From: Stenotrophomonas sp. WZN-1
GTDB taxonomy: Bacteria; Pseudomonadota; Gammaproteobacteria; Xanthomonadales; Xanthomonadaceae
Length of the DNA: 64,000 bases
Direction of reading: 5' to 3'
NCBI RefSeq assembly: GCF_002192255.1
Contig: NZ_CP021768.1
Span: 4,234,001 to 4,298,000 of the forward strand
Part shown: positions 10,284 through 20,771 of the stretch, one piece after another
Layout of the letters: each line of letters begins with the position of its first letter
Position numbering within the stretch: the stretch's first letter is position 1
Translations under genes and position numbers: made by a program
Notes under the pieces: model-generated
What the model was told of the DNA's origin: nothing
What the model saw: the letters and a program-made list of their open reading frames with translations, nothing else
The model's database searches: none

Positions 10284-12218
10284 ATGCCCGAATACCGCTC
10301 CCGCACCTCCACCGCCGGCCGCAACATGGCCGGCGCCCGCGCCCTGTGGCGCGCCACCGGCATGAAGGACGGCGACTTCCACAAGCCGATCATCGCCATC
10401 GCCAACTCCTTCACCCAGTTCGTGCCCGGCCACGTGCACCTGAAGGACCTCGGCCAGCTGGTCGCGCGCGAGATCGAACAGGTCGGCGGCGTCGCCAAGG
10501 AATTCAACACCATCGCCGTGGACGATGGCATCGCGATGGGCCACGACGGCATGCTGTATTCGCTGCCCAGCCGCGAGATCATCGCCGACGCCGTGGAATA
10601 CATGGTCAACGCGCACTGTGCCGACGCGCTGGTGTGCATCAGCAACTGCGACAAGATCACCCCCGGCATGCTGATGGCCGCGCTGCGCCTCAACATCCCG
10701 GTGGTGTTCGTCTCAGGCGGGCCGATGGAAGCGGGCAAGACCAGGCTGTCCGAGCACAAGCTGGACCTGGTCGACGCGATGGTGGTGGCCGCCGATGACA
10801 GCGCCTCCGACGAGAAGGTCGCCGCGTTCGAACGCAGCGCCTGCCCTACCTGCGGTTCCTGCTCGGGCATGTTCACCGCCAACTCGATGAACTGCCTGAC
10901 CGAAGCGCTGGGCCTGTCGCTGCCCGGCAACGGCACCACGCTGGCCACCCACGCCGACCGCGAAGCACTGTTCCGTCGTGCCGGCCGCCTGATCGTCGAA
11001 CTCTGCCACCGCTGGTATGGCGGCGAAGACGCGAGCGCGCTGCCGCGCGGCATCGCCACCCAGGCCGCGTTCGCCAACGCGATGACCCTGGACATCGCCA
11101 TGGGCGGTTCCACCAACACCATCCTGCATCTGCTGGCTGCCGCGCAGGAAGCGGAGGTCGACTTCGACCTGACCCACATCGATGCGCTGTCGCGGCGCGT
11201 ACCGCAGCTGTGCAAGGTGGCGCCGAACACACCGAAGTACCACATCGAGGACGTGCACCGCGCCGGCGGCGTGTTCGGCATCCTCGGCGAACTGGACCGC
11301 GCCGGCCTGCTCGAAACCACGGTGCCGACCGTGCACAGCGCCAGCCTGGCCGAAGCACTGGAACGCTGGGACGTGGTGCGCAGTGACAACGAGACCCTGC
11401 ATACCTTCTTCAAGGCTGGCCCGGCCGGCATCCCCACCCAGGAGGCCTTCAGCCAGGCCACGCGCTGGCCGACGCTGGACGTGGACCGCGCCGAGGGCTG
11501 CATCCGCTCACTGCAGCATGCGTACTCACTGGAAGGTGGCCTCGCCGTGCTGCGCGGCAACCTGGCCGTCGATGGCTGCGTGGTGAAGACCGCCGGCGTG
11601 GACGAGTCGATCCATGTGTTCGAAGGCCCCGCGCGCGTCTACGAAAGCCAGGACGCCGCCGTCGCCGGCATCCTCGCCGACGAGGTGCAGCCGGGCGAGG
11701 TGGTGGTGATCCGCTACGAAGGGCCGAAGGGCGGCCCCGGCATGCAGGAAATGCTGTACCCGACCAGCTATCTGAAGTCGAAGGGGTTGGGCAAGCAATG
11801 TGCGCTGCTCACCGATGGCCGCTTCTCCGGCGGCACCTCGGGCCTGTCGATCGGCCACGTCTCGCCGGAAGCCGCCAGCGGCGGTGTCATCGGCCTGGTG
11901 GAAAACGGCGACCGCATCCGCATCGACATCCCGGCGCGCCGCATCGACCTGCTGCTGGACGAGGCCACGCTGGCCCAGCGCCGCGCCGACGCCGATGTCC
12001 GTGGCTGGAAGCCGCGCGCGCCGCGCCCGCGCAAGGTCACCAGCGCGTTGAAGGCTTACGCGCTGCTGGCCACCAGCGCTGACAAGGGTGCCGTACGCAA
12101 CACCGCCCTGCTCGGCGATTGCCCCCCGTGCAGTAGTGCCGGCCGCTGGCCGGCATCTGCACTGCGACGCCCCACATCAATGAGGTTGCCGGCCAGCGGC
12201 CGGCGCTACCCCTCCTGA
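10284..12218 (+). CDS. ilvD: Dihydroxy-acid dehydratase with C-terminal read-through tail
   Basis: IlvD dehydrates 2,3-dihydroxy-isovalerate and 2,3-dihydroxy-3-methylvalerate in valine and isoleucine synthesis. Iron-sulfur ligands are visible: C122 in [10 protein letters not shown] and C190/C193 in [11 protein letters not shown]. The C-terminal active-site block is [11 protein letters not shown]. The start is [10 protein letters not shown], the usual one for this branch. Residue 612 (codon GAT at 12117) ends the stretch that looks native, and I recall IlvD of this group as about 612 residues. Here the next codon is TGC, not a stop, so 32 more residues are translated through a SMAG palindrome to TGA at 12216. 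The tail ([13 protein letters not shown]...) looks non-native. Activity may or may not be affected. Confidence 0.95.
   Translation: MPEYRSRTSTAGRNMAGARALWRATGMKDGDFHKPIIAIANSFTQFVPGHVHLKDLGQLVAREIEQVGGVAKEFNTIAVDDGIAMGHDGMLYSLPSREIIADAVEYMVNAHCADALVCISNCDKITPGMLMAALRLNIPVVFVSGGPMEAGKTRLSEHKLDLVDAMVVAADDSASDEKVAAFERSACPTCGSCSGMFTANSMNCLTEALGLSLPGNGTTLATHADREALFRRAGRLIVELCHRWYGGEDASALPRGIATQAAFANAMTLDIAMGGSTNTILHLLAAAQEAEVDFDLTHIDALSRRVPQLCKVAPNTPKYHIEDVHRAGGVFGILGELDRAGLLETTVPTVHSASLAEALERWDVVRSDNETLHTFFKAGPAGIPTQEAFSQATRWPTLDVDRAEGCIRSLQHAYSLEGGLAVLRGNLAVDGCVVKTAGVDESIHVFEGPARVYESQDAAVAGILADEVQPGEVVVIRYEGPKGGPGMQEMLYPTSYLKSKGLGKQCALLTDGRFSGGTSGLSIGHVSPEAASGGVIGLVENGDRIRIDIPARRIDLLLDEATLAQRRADADVRGWKPRAPRPRKVTSALKAYALLATSADKGAVRNTALLGDCPPCSSAGRWPASALRRPTSMRLPASGRRYPS
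12133..12210. repeat. SMAG palindrome pair inside the 3' end of ilvD
   Basis: GTAGTGCCGGCCGCTGGCCGGC faces an inverted copy ending GCGGCCGGCGCTACC, with a 30-odd base spacer. The copy at 12914 is nearly identical to its left arm. It is translated as the last part of the extended IlvD frame. Confidence 0.85.
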
Positions 12219-12260
12219 TCCGTTATGGTGGTCCAGGAAGTCACCAACACGGAGGTTGAG

Positions 12261-12917
12261 ATGATGTTGCTTTCCTTTGCGCTGGCCGCTGCCATGGGGA
12301 CGTCGGCAGAACCGTCCAAAGCCCCCGACTGCAGCTACGACCGTGCAGCGATGCTGGCGATGGAACCTGGCCGATTCGATCAGGACCTGGCAGGTGGCTG
12401 GCGCCCGCTGGCCGACCGTGGCTGTACCCGCGAAGCGGCCGACCTGCTGTCCGCCTACGGCGCTCTGCCCAAGGCAGAAGGCAACGTCATCATCACCTGG
12501 CACGAGGGCCAGCTGCGCGCGGAGCTGGGGCAGACCGCGCGGGCGATCACGCTGATGGAGCGCAGCCACAAACCCGTGAACGCGGACGACCCGGGTTACT
12601 GGAATGCCTACGTGGACGGCATGGTCGCGTTCCTGCGCCAGGACCGCAGCGCCCTGGAGAAGGCTCGTGCGAGGCTGGTCGCGATACCGACGCCCACCGC
12701 GATGGCGGAGAACATCAAGGACGGTCGCTACCACTTCACCACCGAAGGCGGGCAGCAGGTGCAGATGCCGTGGCCACCGAACCTGGATGTGCTTGATGGG
12801 CTACTGCGCTGCTTCGGCAAACCCTACACGGAGGCTTATGGGCCAGGCTGCCGGACGCCTGAAACAGGCACCCGGAACCACCAAGCGCCGCTGTCCGATC
12901 GTCAGCCCGTGCGGTAG
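12261..12917 (+). CDS. Hypothetical exported protein
   Basis: A 218-residue protein preceded by GGAGG seven bases before the ATG. The first 20 residues (MMLLSFALAAAMGTSAE) form a short signal peptide. The mature part has helical TPR-like spacing (TREAADLLSAYGALPKAEG, HEGQLRAELGQTARAITLMERS, YWNAYVDGMVAFLRQD) and a few cysteines. I do not recognise a named family. The last dozen residues look unstructured and the TAG stop is supplied by the GTAG head of a SMAG repeat. It may therefore have been extended or trimmed by that repeat. Confidence 0.7.
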   Translation: MMLLSFALAAAMGTSAEPSKAPDCSYDRAAMLAMEPGRFDQDLAGGWRPLADRGCTREAADLLSAYGALPKAEGNVIITWHEGQLRAELGQTARAITLMERSHKPVNADDPGYWNAYVDGMVAFLRQDRSALEKARARLVAIPTPTAMAENIKDGRYHFTTEGGQQVQMPWPPNLDVLDGLLRCFGKPYTEAYGPGCRTPETGTRNHQAPLSDRQPVR

Positions 12918-12940
12918 TGCCGGCCGCTGGCCGGCATCTG
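12914..12940. repeat. Single SMAG unit
   Basis: GTAGTGCCGGCCGCTGGCCGGC, one arm only. Its GTAG provides the TAG stop of the upstream gene. It is followed by AAAAAAGGGGTCA before the dinG stop. Confidence 0.8.
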
Positions 12941-12962
12941 TACAGTGCTCGCAAAAAAGGGG

Positions 12963-15065
12963 TCAGCCGATCACGCGCTTGAACGGCGGCAGCGCGTCGA
13001 TGATGCGCTTGCCGTAGCGGCGGGTCAGCAGCCGCGAATCAAGAATGACCACGCGGCCGGTGTCGGTGGAGGTGCGGATCAAACGACCGGCGAACTGGGT
13101 CAGCGTGCGCAGCGCATGCGGAATCGCGATCAGGTTGAAGGCATTGAGCCCGCGCCCCTCGAACCATTCGCTGAGGGTGGCAGTCTGCGGATCGGTCGGC
13201 ACCGCGAACGGCACCTGGGTGATCACCACCGTGGTGCAGGCCTCGCCGGGCAGGTCGAGGCCCTCGCCGAACGAATTCAGCCCGAACAGCACCGAGCCTT
13301 CGCCTGCCGCCACGCGGCGCAGGTGCTCGTCGATCAGCCGGGTCTTGGACATCTCGCCCTGCACCAGCACCTGCTTGCGGCGCGCGGCCGACATCAGCCC
13401 GGCCACCTTCTCCATCTTCCAGCGCGAGGTGAACAGCACCATCGAGCCCTTGGCCCAGTCCAGTTCGGCGTCGAGGTAACGCGCCACTTCGCGCGGGTGG
13501 CCTTCGCGGTCGTCCGGCGTGACCGGGAACTTCGGCACGACCAGCTCGGCCTGGTTGGGCAGGTCGAACGGCGACGACAGCGAGACCATCTCGGCCTCTT
13601 CGGGAATGCCGTTGTCGATCGCCAGCGACTGGAAGTCACCGCCACCGGTCAGCGTCGCCGAGGTCATCACCACCGAATCCACTTCATCCCACAGCAGCTT
13701 GCGCAGCACGTGCGCGGCCGACACCGGCGAGCCGTGCAGCACCAGGTCGCCGTCGCGGGTGGCGGTGACCCAGCGTGCCATCGGCGGCGCGCCGTCCTTG
13801 TCCTCGCGGCGCCACGCCTGCCACAGGTTGTACTGCTGCTCGATCATCTCCAGCGCCATGCCCAGGTTGCGCTGCAGGCGCTCGCGCGCGGCATCGTCCG
13901 GCTTGCCTTTGGCCACCTGCGCAGTAGCGGCATGCGCCCAGTTGTAGAGGCTGCGGGTATCGTCGGCCAGCGCTTCGATCGGCTCGCGCCAGGCCTCGGG
14001 CAGGCGCCCATTGGCCGCGCGCCACATCGGTTCCTCGTCGGCCGGGGCCGGCATCCACACCCGTTCGATGTGGTCGCGGAACGCGCGCAGCTGCTTGGCC
14101 ACGTTGCTGGCCACCTCGATCGCTTCATTCGGCAGCAGGTTGCCGAGGCGGTCCTTGTCGACCGCGCGATAGGCACCGGCGATCAGGATCTGCAGGCGGC
14201 CGGTGCGCTTGGCCATCTCGTCCAGCGCCAGGCTGGCCGCACCCTGGTCGATCGCCACGTTGCCGATGTGATGGCCTTCGTCCAGCACCAGCAGCATGTC
14301 CGACGGCGGCGCGATCAACGGCTGGCCGTTGTCGCTGTCACCGATCGACAGCGCCGACAGCAGCAGTGCGTGGTTGGTAACCACGATCTGCGCATCGCGC
14401 ACCGTATTGCGCGAACGCAGCACCGCGCACTGCGCCGAATAGGCACAGCGGCGCCCGGCGCAGCCCGAAGCCGGCGTGGTGATGCGGCTGCGCAGGCCGG
14501 GGCTGATGGTCTCCGGCGCGTTGTCGATGTCGCCGTCCCAGCTGCCGCCGGTGAAGGCGTCGGTCAGGCGCTTGGCGATGTCCATCTCGATCGGCGCCAG
14601 CGGCCGGTCGAACAAGGGTGCGTCATCCTCGAACATGCCGCCCTGCGAACCCTCGCCCTGCGCCTCGGCGGCATTGCGCGTGCACAGGTAGCGGGTGCGG
14701 CCCTTGGCCAGCGCCACGGTCGCTTCCAGGCCGGTGGCCTTGAGGAAATTCGGGATGTCACGCTCGACCAGCTGCGACTGCAGCGCCACCGTGCCGGTGC
14801 TGATCACCAGCTTCTTCTTGCTGGCCAGTGCGATCGGTACGCCCGCGGTGAGATAGCCCAGGCTCTTGCCGACGCCGGTCGGCGCCTCGACCACGCCGAC
14901 GCCGCCACTTTTCGACAGCGCACGCGACACCACGCCGATCATCTGGCTCTGCGAGCGACGGGTGGAGAAGCCGGGGGTATTGGCCTGCAGCGTCGTGTAC
15001 GCCTTGCGGATCGCGTCCTTCAAGGTGTCATCGAGCGTGCGCGGAGCGGCGACGGTTTCGGTCAC
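12963..15065 (-). CDS. dinG: ATP-dependent DNA helicase DinG
   Basis: A 700-residue XPD-like superfamily 2 helicase that unwinds DNA 5' to 3', including R-loops and forked structures, in repair. Walker A is EAPTGVGKS with K67. Four cysteines for the iron-sulfur cluster are C128, C202, C207 and C213. The Walker B/DEAH-type motif is LDEGHH with D262, and the C-terminal helicase motif is FAGRLIRTSTDTGRV. The start is the GTG at 15065 (VTETVAAPRTLDD); upstream codons of the same frame have no family resemblance. Length is close to E. coli DinG (716). The gene stands alone, downstream of the aroE cluster on the same strand. Confidence 0.93.
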   Translation of the reverse strand: MTETVAAPRTLDDTLKDAIRKAYTTLQANTPGFSTRRSQSQMIGVVSRALSKSGGVGVVEAPTGVGKSLGYLTAGVPIALASKKKLVISTGTVALQSQLVERDIPNFLKATGLEATVALAKGRTRYLCTRNAAEAQGEGSQGGMFEDDAPLFDRPLAPIEMDIAKRLTDAFTGGSWDGDIDNAPETISPGLRSRITTPASGCAGRRCAYSAQCAVLRSRNTVRDAQIVVTNHALLLSALSIGDSDNGQPLIAPPSDMLLVLDEGHHIGNVAIDQGAASLALDEMAKRTGRLQILIAGAYRAVDKDRLGNLLPNEAIEVASNVAKQLRAFRDHIERVWMPAPADEEPMWRAANGRLPEAWREPIEALADDTRSLYNWAHAATAQVAKGKPDDAARERLQRNLGMALEMIEQQYNLWQAWRREDKDGAPPMARWVTATRDGDLVLHGSPVSAAHVLRKLLWDEVDSVVMTSATLTGGGDFQSLAIDNGIPEEAEMVSLSSPFDLPNQAELVVPKFPVTPDDREGHPREVARYLDAELDWAKGSMVLFTSRWKMEKVAGLMSAARRKQVLVQGEMSKTRLIDEHLRRVAAGEGSVLFGLNSFGEGLDLPGEACTTVVITQVPFAVPTDPQTATLSEWFEGRGLNAFNLIAIPHALRTLTQFAGRLIRTSTDTGRVVILDSRLLTRRYGKRIIDALPPFKRVIG

Positions 15066-15232
15066 GCCGGGAACTACCGTAGCTGGATCAGGCCGGCCAT
15101 TGTCGCATGGCCGGCCACGTCCGCCGCCGCTGGCTGCCTGAACGGGGCAGCGGCGACGCCCGGCGGCGGTCACGGTCAGGTGGCCGGACTGCTCAAGGGC
15201 CAGATACGCCGGACATGGCCCGGCGCGACCGG

Positions 15233-15586
15233 TCAGGCCGCCGGGATCGTGCGGGTACGCAGCAGGCGCACCAGCGCCCACACCAGCAGCACCACACCGA
15301 TGGCCTCGACCATCGCCAGCGCGAAGTGCACCACGCCGAAGATGGCGCTCATGCCCGAGATGGCGCTGAAGTTGCCGCTGCTGACCAGCCACATCGGCAG
15401 CATGCCCGCCGCCAGGCCCCCCAGGCTGGACAGCAGCAGCAACAGCAGGCCGACCAGCGCACCGGTGCGGGTGGCATCGCGCGGCGCGCCCACCACCCAG
15501 ACCAGACCTACGCACAGCGCGATCAGCACCGGCAGGCGCACGCCGACCATGCTCAGCACGGTCACCATCAACGTTGTGCTGTCCAT
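15233..15586 (-). CDS. Small membrane protein, four predicted helices
   Basis: A 117-residue, strongly hydrophobic protein with helices at about residues 5-33, 41-68, 75-87 and 90-108, and a basic end (RLLRTRTIPAA). It starts three bases after aroE stops and is therefore probably translated from the same message. I do not recognise a family and no charged catalytic motif is visible. The gap of about 170 bases between it and dinG is GC-rich with short imperfect palindromes. Confidence 0.72.
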   Translation of the reverse strand: MDSTTLMVTVLSMVGVRLPVLIALCVGLVWVVGAPRDATRTGALVGLLLLLLSSLGGLAAGMLPMWLVSSGNFSAISGMSAIFGVVHFALAMVEAIGVVLLVWALVRLLRTRTIPAA

Positions 15587-15589
15587 CGG

Positions 15590-16435
15590 TCAGTCCTCGC
15601 CGGCCAGCACGGCCGAGCCCTGGCGCAGCGACTGGTAGACCTCGTCGGTCTGCGGGCGCACGCCATGCCACTGCAGGAAGCTCTCGGCCGCCTGCTCGAC
15701 CAGCATGCCCAGGCCGTCGACGGTATTGCGGCACTGCGCCGCACGGGCCCAGGCCAGGAAGGCGATGGCGGCCTCGCCGTAGTTCAGGTCGACAGCGGTG
15801 GTCATCGAATTGACCAGTGACAGCGGCAGCTTGAATTCGACGTCGCGGTCGCGACCGGCCGAGGTGGCGTTGACGATCAGCTCGAAGTCGCCCAGGTCGC
15901 GCAGGTCTTCCCAGTAGCGGCTGATCGCGCGGCCCGGTTCACCCATGGCATCGATCAGTTCGTCGGCACGCTCCGGCGTGCGGTTGACCACCACCAGTTC
16001 GGTGATGCCGGCATCGAGCAGCGCCGGGGCGACGCTGCGCGCCGAGCCACCGGCGCCGATCATCAGCACGCGGCGGCCGCGCAGGTCCAGGCCGTGGCGG
16101 TCGGTCAGGTCACGCACCAGGCCGATGCCATCGGTGGTGTCGCCGTGCCAGCGGTCGCCCTTGCGCAGCAGCGTGTTGACCGAGCCGGCACGGCGCGCGC
16201 GCGCGGTCAGCGTGGTGCACACCGAGAACGCGGCTTCCTTGTGCGGCAGGGTGACGTTGGCACCGACACCGCCCTCGGCAGCGAAGGCCTCCAGGCCGGC
16301 CAGGAACGCATCCGGGGCCAGGTCGATCGCACGGTAGTCGATGGCGATGCCTTCCTGGCGACCGAACGTCGCATGGATCTGCGGCGACTTCGAGTGGGCA
16401 ACGGGGTGTCCGAAGACGGCGTAACGGTCGGTCAT
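15590..16435 (-). CDS. aroE: Shikimate 5-dehydrogenase
   Basis: A 281-residue NADP-dependent enzyme that reduces 3-dehydroshikimate to shikimate. The N-terminal substrate motif is [14 protein letters not shown] and the catalytic lysine is K66 in [12 protein letters not shown]102-type context appears in [11 protein letters not shown]. The NADP-binding loop is [10 protein letters not shown], followed by VVNRTPERA. Length and motif order are normal. It is divergent from the PD40 protein (48 bases apart) and followed closely by a small membrane protein. Confidence 0.95.
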   Translation of the reverse strand: MTDRYAVFGHPVAHSKSPQIHATFGRQEGIAIDYRAIDLAPDAFLAGLEAFAAEGGVGANVTLPHKEAAFSVCTTLTARARRAGSVNTLLRKGDRWHGDTTDGIGLVRDLTDRHGLDLRGRRVLMIGAGGSARSVAPALLDAGITELVVVNRTPERADELIDAMGEPGRAISRYWEDLRDLGDFELIVNATSAGRDRDVEFKLPLSLVNSMTTAVDLNYGEAAIAFLAWARAAQCRNTVDGLGMLVEQAAESFLQWHGVRPQTDEVYQSLRQGSAVLAGED

Positions 16436-16483
16436 GGAATCCTCAAGCTGGCTAGACTGATGCTCTTTCGTGCACGGAACCGG

Positions 16484-17347
16484 ATGATGCGCATCACCCC
16501 GCCCCTGCTGGTGCTCGCCGCCAGTCTACTCTCTGCCCCCGTGGCGATGGCGTTGAACGAGTACGGCATCGAAGGCATGGGCGTGGTCTCGACCCGCGCC
16601 GACGAGGGCCGCGCCACGATCAGCACCGATGGCCAGCGCATCGTCTTCGCCCGCCGTGGCGAGGCCGGCTGGGGCCTGTGGGAGGCACGCGTGGTGGACG
16701 GTCGCTGGCAGCAGGCACAGGCGCTGCCGGTAGGCGTGGCTGGCGAGGCCCGCGATCCCTACTTCAGCCGTGACGGCCGCTGGCTGCTGTTCGCGGCCGG
16801 CCACGAGGGCGCGCTGGCGCTGTACCGGGCCGCGTTGGTCGCCGACGGCCAGCTGGGCCCGGCGCAGCCGCTGGCCGGTGACGGCGGGCGCCGGGAAGAG
16901 CGCGGGCCGGCCCTGAGCGCGGATGGCAAGCAGCTGTTGTTTGCCCGCCAGCAGGGCCGTGGCGCCGGCTGGGACCTGTTCGTGGCGACGCTGGATGCAC
17001 GGGGCCTGCGCGGCCCGGCCAGCGCACTGAGCGCGTTGAACAGCGCCGACGACGAGACCAACGGTGACTGGCTGGGCCATGACGGCGCCGTGGTATTCAG
17101 CCGCGGCAGCGGCACGGCCGCGCAGGTCTGGAGCAGCGGCTGTGCGTGGAGCGGCGTGGCGCTGCAGCCGCTGGGGCTGTCGTTCAACCAGGCCGGCGGC
17201 TGGACCGGCACGCCGGTGATCGACAACGCCAAACCGGGCGAGATGATGGTCGCCAGCAGTGCGGCGAAGGCGCCGCGTGCCGGGGGCGTGGACGTGTACC
17301 GGTTGGCGGTGCCGAAGGTGGTGGCGGTGCCGGGATGCGTTCGGTAG
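16484..17347 (+). CDS. Exported PD40 (WD40-like beta-propeller) repeat protein
   Basis: A 287-residue protein with a signal peptide ([20 protein letters not shown]). The propeller-like repeats include [31 protein letters not shown] and [17 protein letters not shown], each with the S-x-DG-x-x-[IL]-x-F pattern of PD40/TolB repeats. It probably sits in the periplasm. Substrate or partner is unknown. Possible starts are ATG 16460, 16484 or 16487; 16484 gives a compact signal peptide. Its TAG stop lies in the GTAG of the next repeat. Confidence 0.8.
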   Translation: MMRITPPLLVLAASLLSAPVAMALNEYGIEGMGVVSTRADEGRATISTDGQRIVFARRGEAGWGLWEARVVDGRWQQAQALPVGVAGEARDPYFSRDGRWLLFAAGHEGALALYRAALVADGQLGPAQPLAGDGGRREERGPALSADGKQLLFARQQGRGAGWDLFVATLDARGLRGPASALSALNSADDETNGDWLGHDGAVVFSRGSGTAAQVWSSGCAWSGVALQPLGLSFNQAGGWTGTPVIDNAKPGEMMVASSAAKAPRAGGVDVYRLAVPKVVAVPGCVR

Positions 17348-17432
17348 ATCCACGCCGCGCGTGGAGGGCCGTCTGGTAGATGCCAACCTTGGTTGGCATG
17401 CGGGAAAGCGCCAACCAACGTTGGCACCCACC
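17344..17432. repeat. Compound palindromic repeat (GTAGATCCACG plus TTGGTTGGC types)
   Basis: A GTAGATCCACGC/GCGTGGA hairpin is followed by GTAGATGCCAACC-TT-GGTTGGCAT and an imperfect CCAACCAACGTTGGCACCCACC arm. The first GTAG gives the stop of the PD40 gene. It lies between convergent genes. Confidence 0.75.
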
Positions 17433-17434
17433 CG

Positions 17435-17704
17435 TCAGCGCGACAGCACCTTCGCACGCTGCTGCTCGTACTCCATCTCGCTCAGCTGGCCGTTGTCCTT
17501 GCGCTGGTTCAGCGCGGCCAGCTCGGCCTGCACGCTGTCCGGCAGCGCCTGCTCACGGGCCACGTGACGGGCGGCGGAGAACTGTTCCGGCGGGCGCTTG
17601 CCGGCCCGCCAGGCCGCGATGAAAACACCGACGATGATGGCCCCGAACACCAGCGTACCGATGCCCCAGATCAACCATTGCACCCATCCCAGTTCGGGTC
17701 CCAT
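17435..17704 (-). CDS. SHOCT domain-containing small membrane protein
   Basis: An 89-residue protein. One membrane helix (about residues 8-30, LIWGIGTLVFGAIIVGVFIA) is followed by a charged linker and a C-terminal SHOCT motif (ELAALNQRKDNGQLSEMEYEQQRAKVL). SHOCT is a short oligomerisation-type domain found at the ends of many unrelated proteins. It lies 32 bases upstream of hemB on the opposite edge of a repeat and could be independently transcribed. Confidence 0.82.
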   Translation of the reverse strand: MGPELGWVQWLIWGIGTLVFGAIIVGVFIAAWRAGKRPPEQFSAARHVAREQALPDSVQAELAALNQRKDNGQLSEMEYEQQRAKVLSR

Positions 17705-17736
17705 CGCGTAGTCCTCCGTCTATCGTGGCGGTATTG

Positions 17737-19663
<1,927 letters not shown>

Positions 19664-19786
19664 GGGGCAGCCGCGCCGGGCGCGGATTCACAGGCACGCG
19701 GGGGGCTCGCGCAGCCGTTCATTGTACGCCCCTGCCCGGCCCGCGGCCGTGCACCTGCGACGCCCTGTCGCACCCGGCGACGCGGC

Positions 19787-20035
19787 TCAGATCACGCCGC
19801 CACCCAGGCCCAGGCGCAGGATGCCGACCACCACCACGATACCGTTCAGCACCAGCCCGGCCCAAGCCCGGCCGCGCTTGGTCGGGTGCGTGAACAGGAT
19901 GCCCAGCGCGGCGATCACCGCGCCCACGGCGGCGAACGGGATCAGGAACCAGTTGCCCCAGCCCAGCAGCGGAATCAGCGCCAGGATCATCCACAACAGC
20001 GCCAGTACGCCCCACAACAGACTGATCACACCCAT
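19787..20035 (-). CDS. Small hydrophobic membrane protein
   Basis: An 82-residue protein with three hydrophobic segments (SLLWGVLALLWMILALIPLL, FLIPFAAVGAVIAALGILF and LVLNGIVVVVGILRL) separated by a short basic loop, THPTKRGRAWAG. The pattern resembles DUF4190-like small membrane proteins, but I would not assign a family. It stands alone, with 120 bases of unremarkable sequence on one side and the divergent lipoprotein gene on the other. Confidence 0.68.
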   Translation of the reverse strand: MGVISLLWGVLALLWMILALIPLLGWGNWFLIPFAAVGAVIAALGILFTHPTKRGRAWAGLVLNGIVVVVGILRLGLGGGVI

Positions 20036-20221
20036 TCCGCTCTCCCGCAGTTGGTTCCTGTCTGTCCACCATAGTCGTTCCCGCGGTCGCCGCCTACTGC
20101 CGTTGGCGGGGCTGTCACCGGCACCGTGCTAGCGTGCTGCCGTGCGTGCTCTGGCCCGGGTGTTGGCGCCGATTCAGAGTGGCCCGCCGATGATCGCAAC
20201 CAGTCCTACAGGGGTCGTGCC

Positions 20222-20686
20222 ATGAACATCCGTTGGGCCGCGTTGGCGGCCATCCTGCTGGTCGCCGCCGGCTGTGCCAGCACCTCCAAGGTCATGTTGG
20301 GGCGCGCCCGCGCGCCGATCGATCCGGCACTGGTGCAGATCTATTCGACGCCGCCGGCCGGCTCCCAGGAAATCGCCCAGCTGGAATCGGCGTCTGCCGT
20401 GGGCTTCGGTACGCAGGGCCAGACCGATGCGGCGGTGGCGCGCCTGAAGCGCGAGGCCGCAGCGCTGGGCGCCAATGGCGTGGTGCTGATGGGCGTGGGC
20501 AGCAGCGGCTCGCCGGTGGGCATGTCGGTGGGTGCCGGCACGTTCGGTTCGCATGTCGGCGGTGGCGTCGGCATTGGTATTCCGACCACGCAGAAGCGCG
20601 CCGCCGGCGTAGCGATCTGGGTACCGAATCCTGCACCGCCGGCACGGCTGCCGACGCAGGTGATCACACCTCAGCCGCAGCGTTGA
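20222..20686 (+). CDS. Putative lipoprotein
   Basis: A 154-residue protein with a lipobox (LLVAAGC, cysteine at residue 18). The mature part contains SQEIAQLESASAVGFGTQGQTD, ARLKREAAALGANGVVLMGVG, and then a Gly/Ser/Val-rich stretch (MSVGAGTFGSHVGGGVGIGI). This order is like small outer-membrane-associated YdgH/RcsF-type or DUF4156-like folds, where an ALGANG[VA] motif recurs; the family is not certain. A SMAG pair follows 20 bases after the stop. Confidence 0.72.
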   Translation: MNIRWAALAAILLVAAGCASTSKVMLGRARAPIDPALVQIYSTPPAGSQEIAQLESASAVGFGTQGQTDAAVARLKREAAALGANGVVLMGVGSSGSPVGMSVGAGTFGSHVGGGVGIGIPTTQKRAAGVAIWVPNPAPPARLPTQVITPQPQR

Positions 20687-20705
20687 CCCTCCCGGGACAA
20701 CGCTG

Positions 20706-20770
20706 GTAGCGCCGGGCCATGCCCGGCGAGCGTAGCGGAGAAATGCCGCCGGGCATGGCCCGGCGCTACC
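20706..20770. repeat. SMAG palindrome pair
   Basis: GTAGCGCCGGGCCATGCCCGGCG faces CGCCGGGCATGGCCCGGCGCTACC, a convergent pair lying between a lipoprotein gene and the DUF885 gene. Confidence 0.85.
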
Positions 20771-20771
20771 G

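Noticed and set aside
12117..12218. Programmed stop-codon read-through at ilvD
   Set aside because: There is no stop codon at residue 613 to read through; loss of the stop is sufficient.
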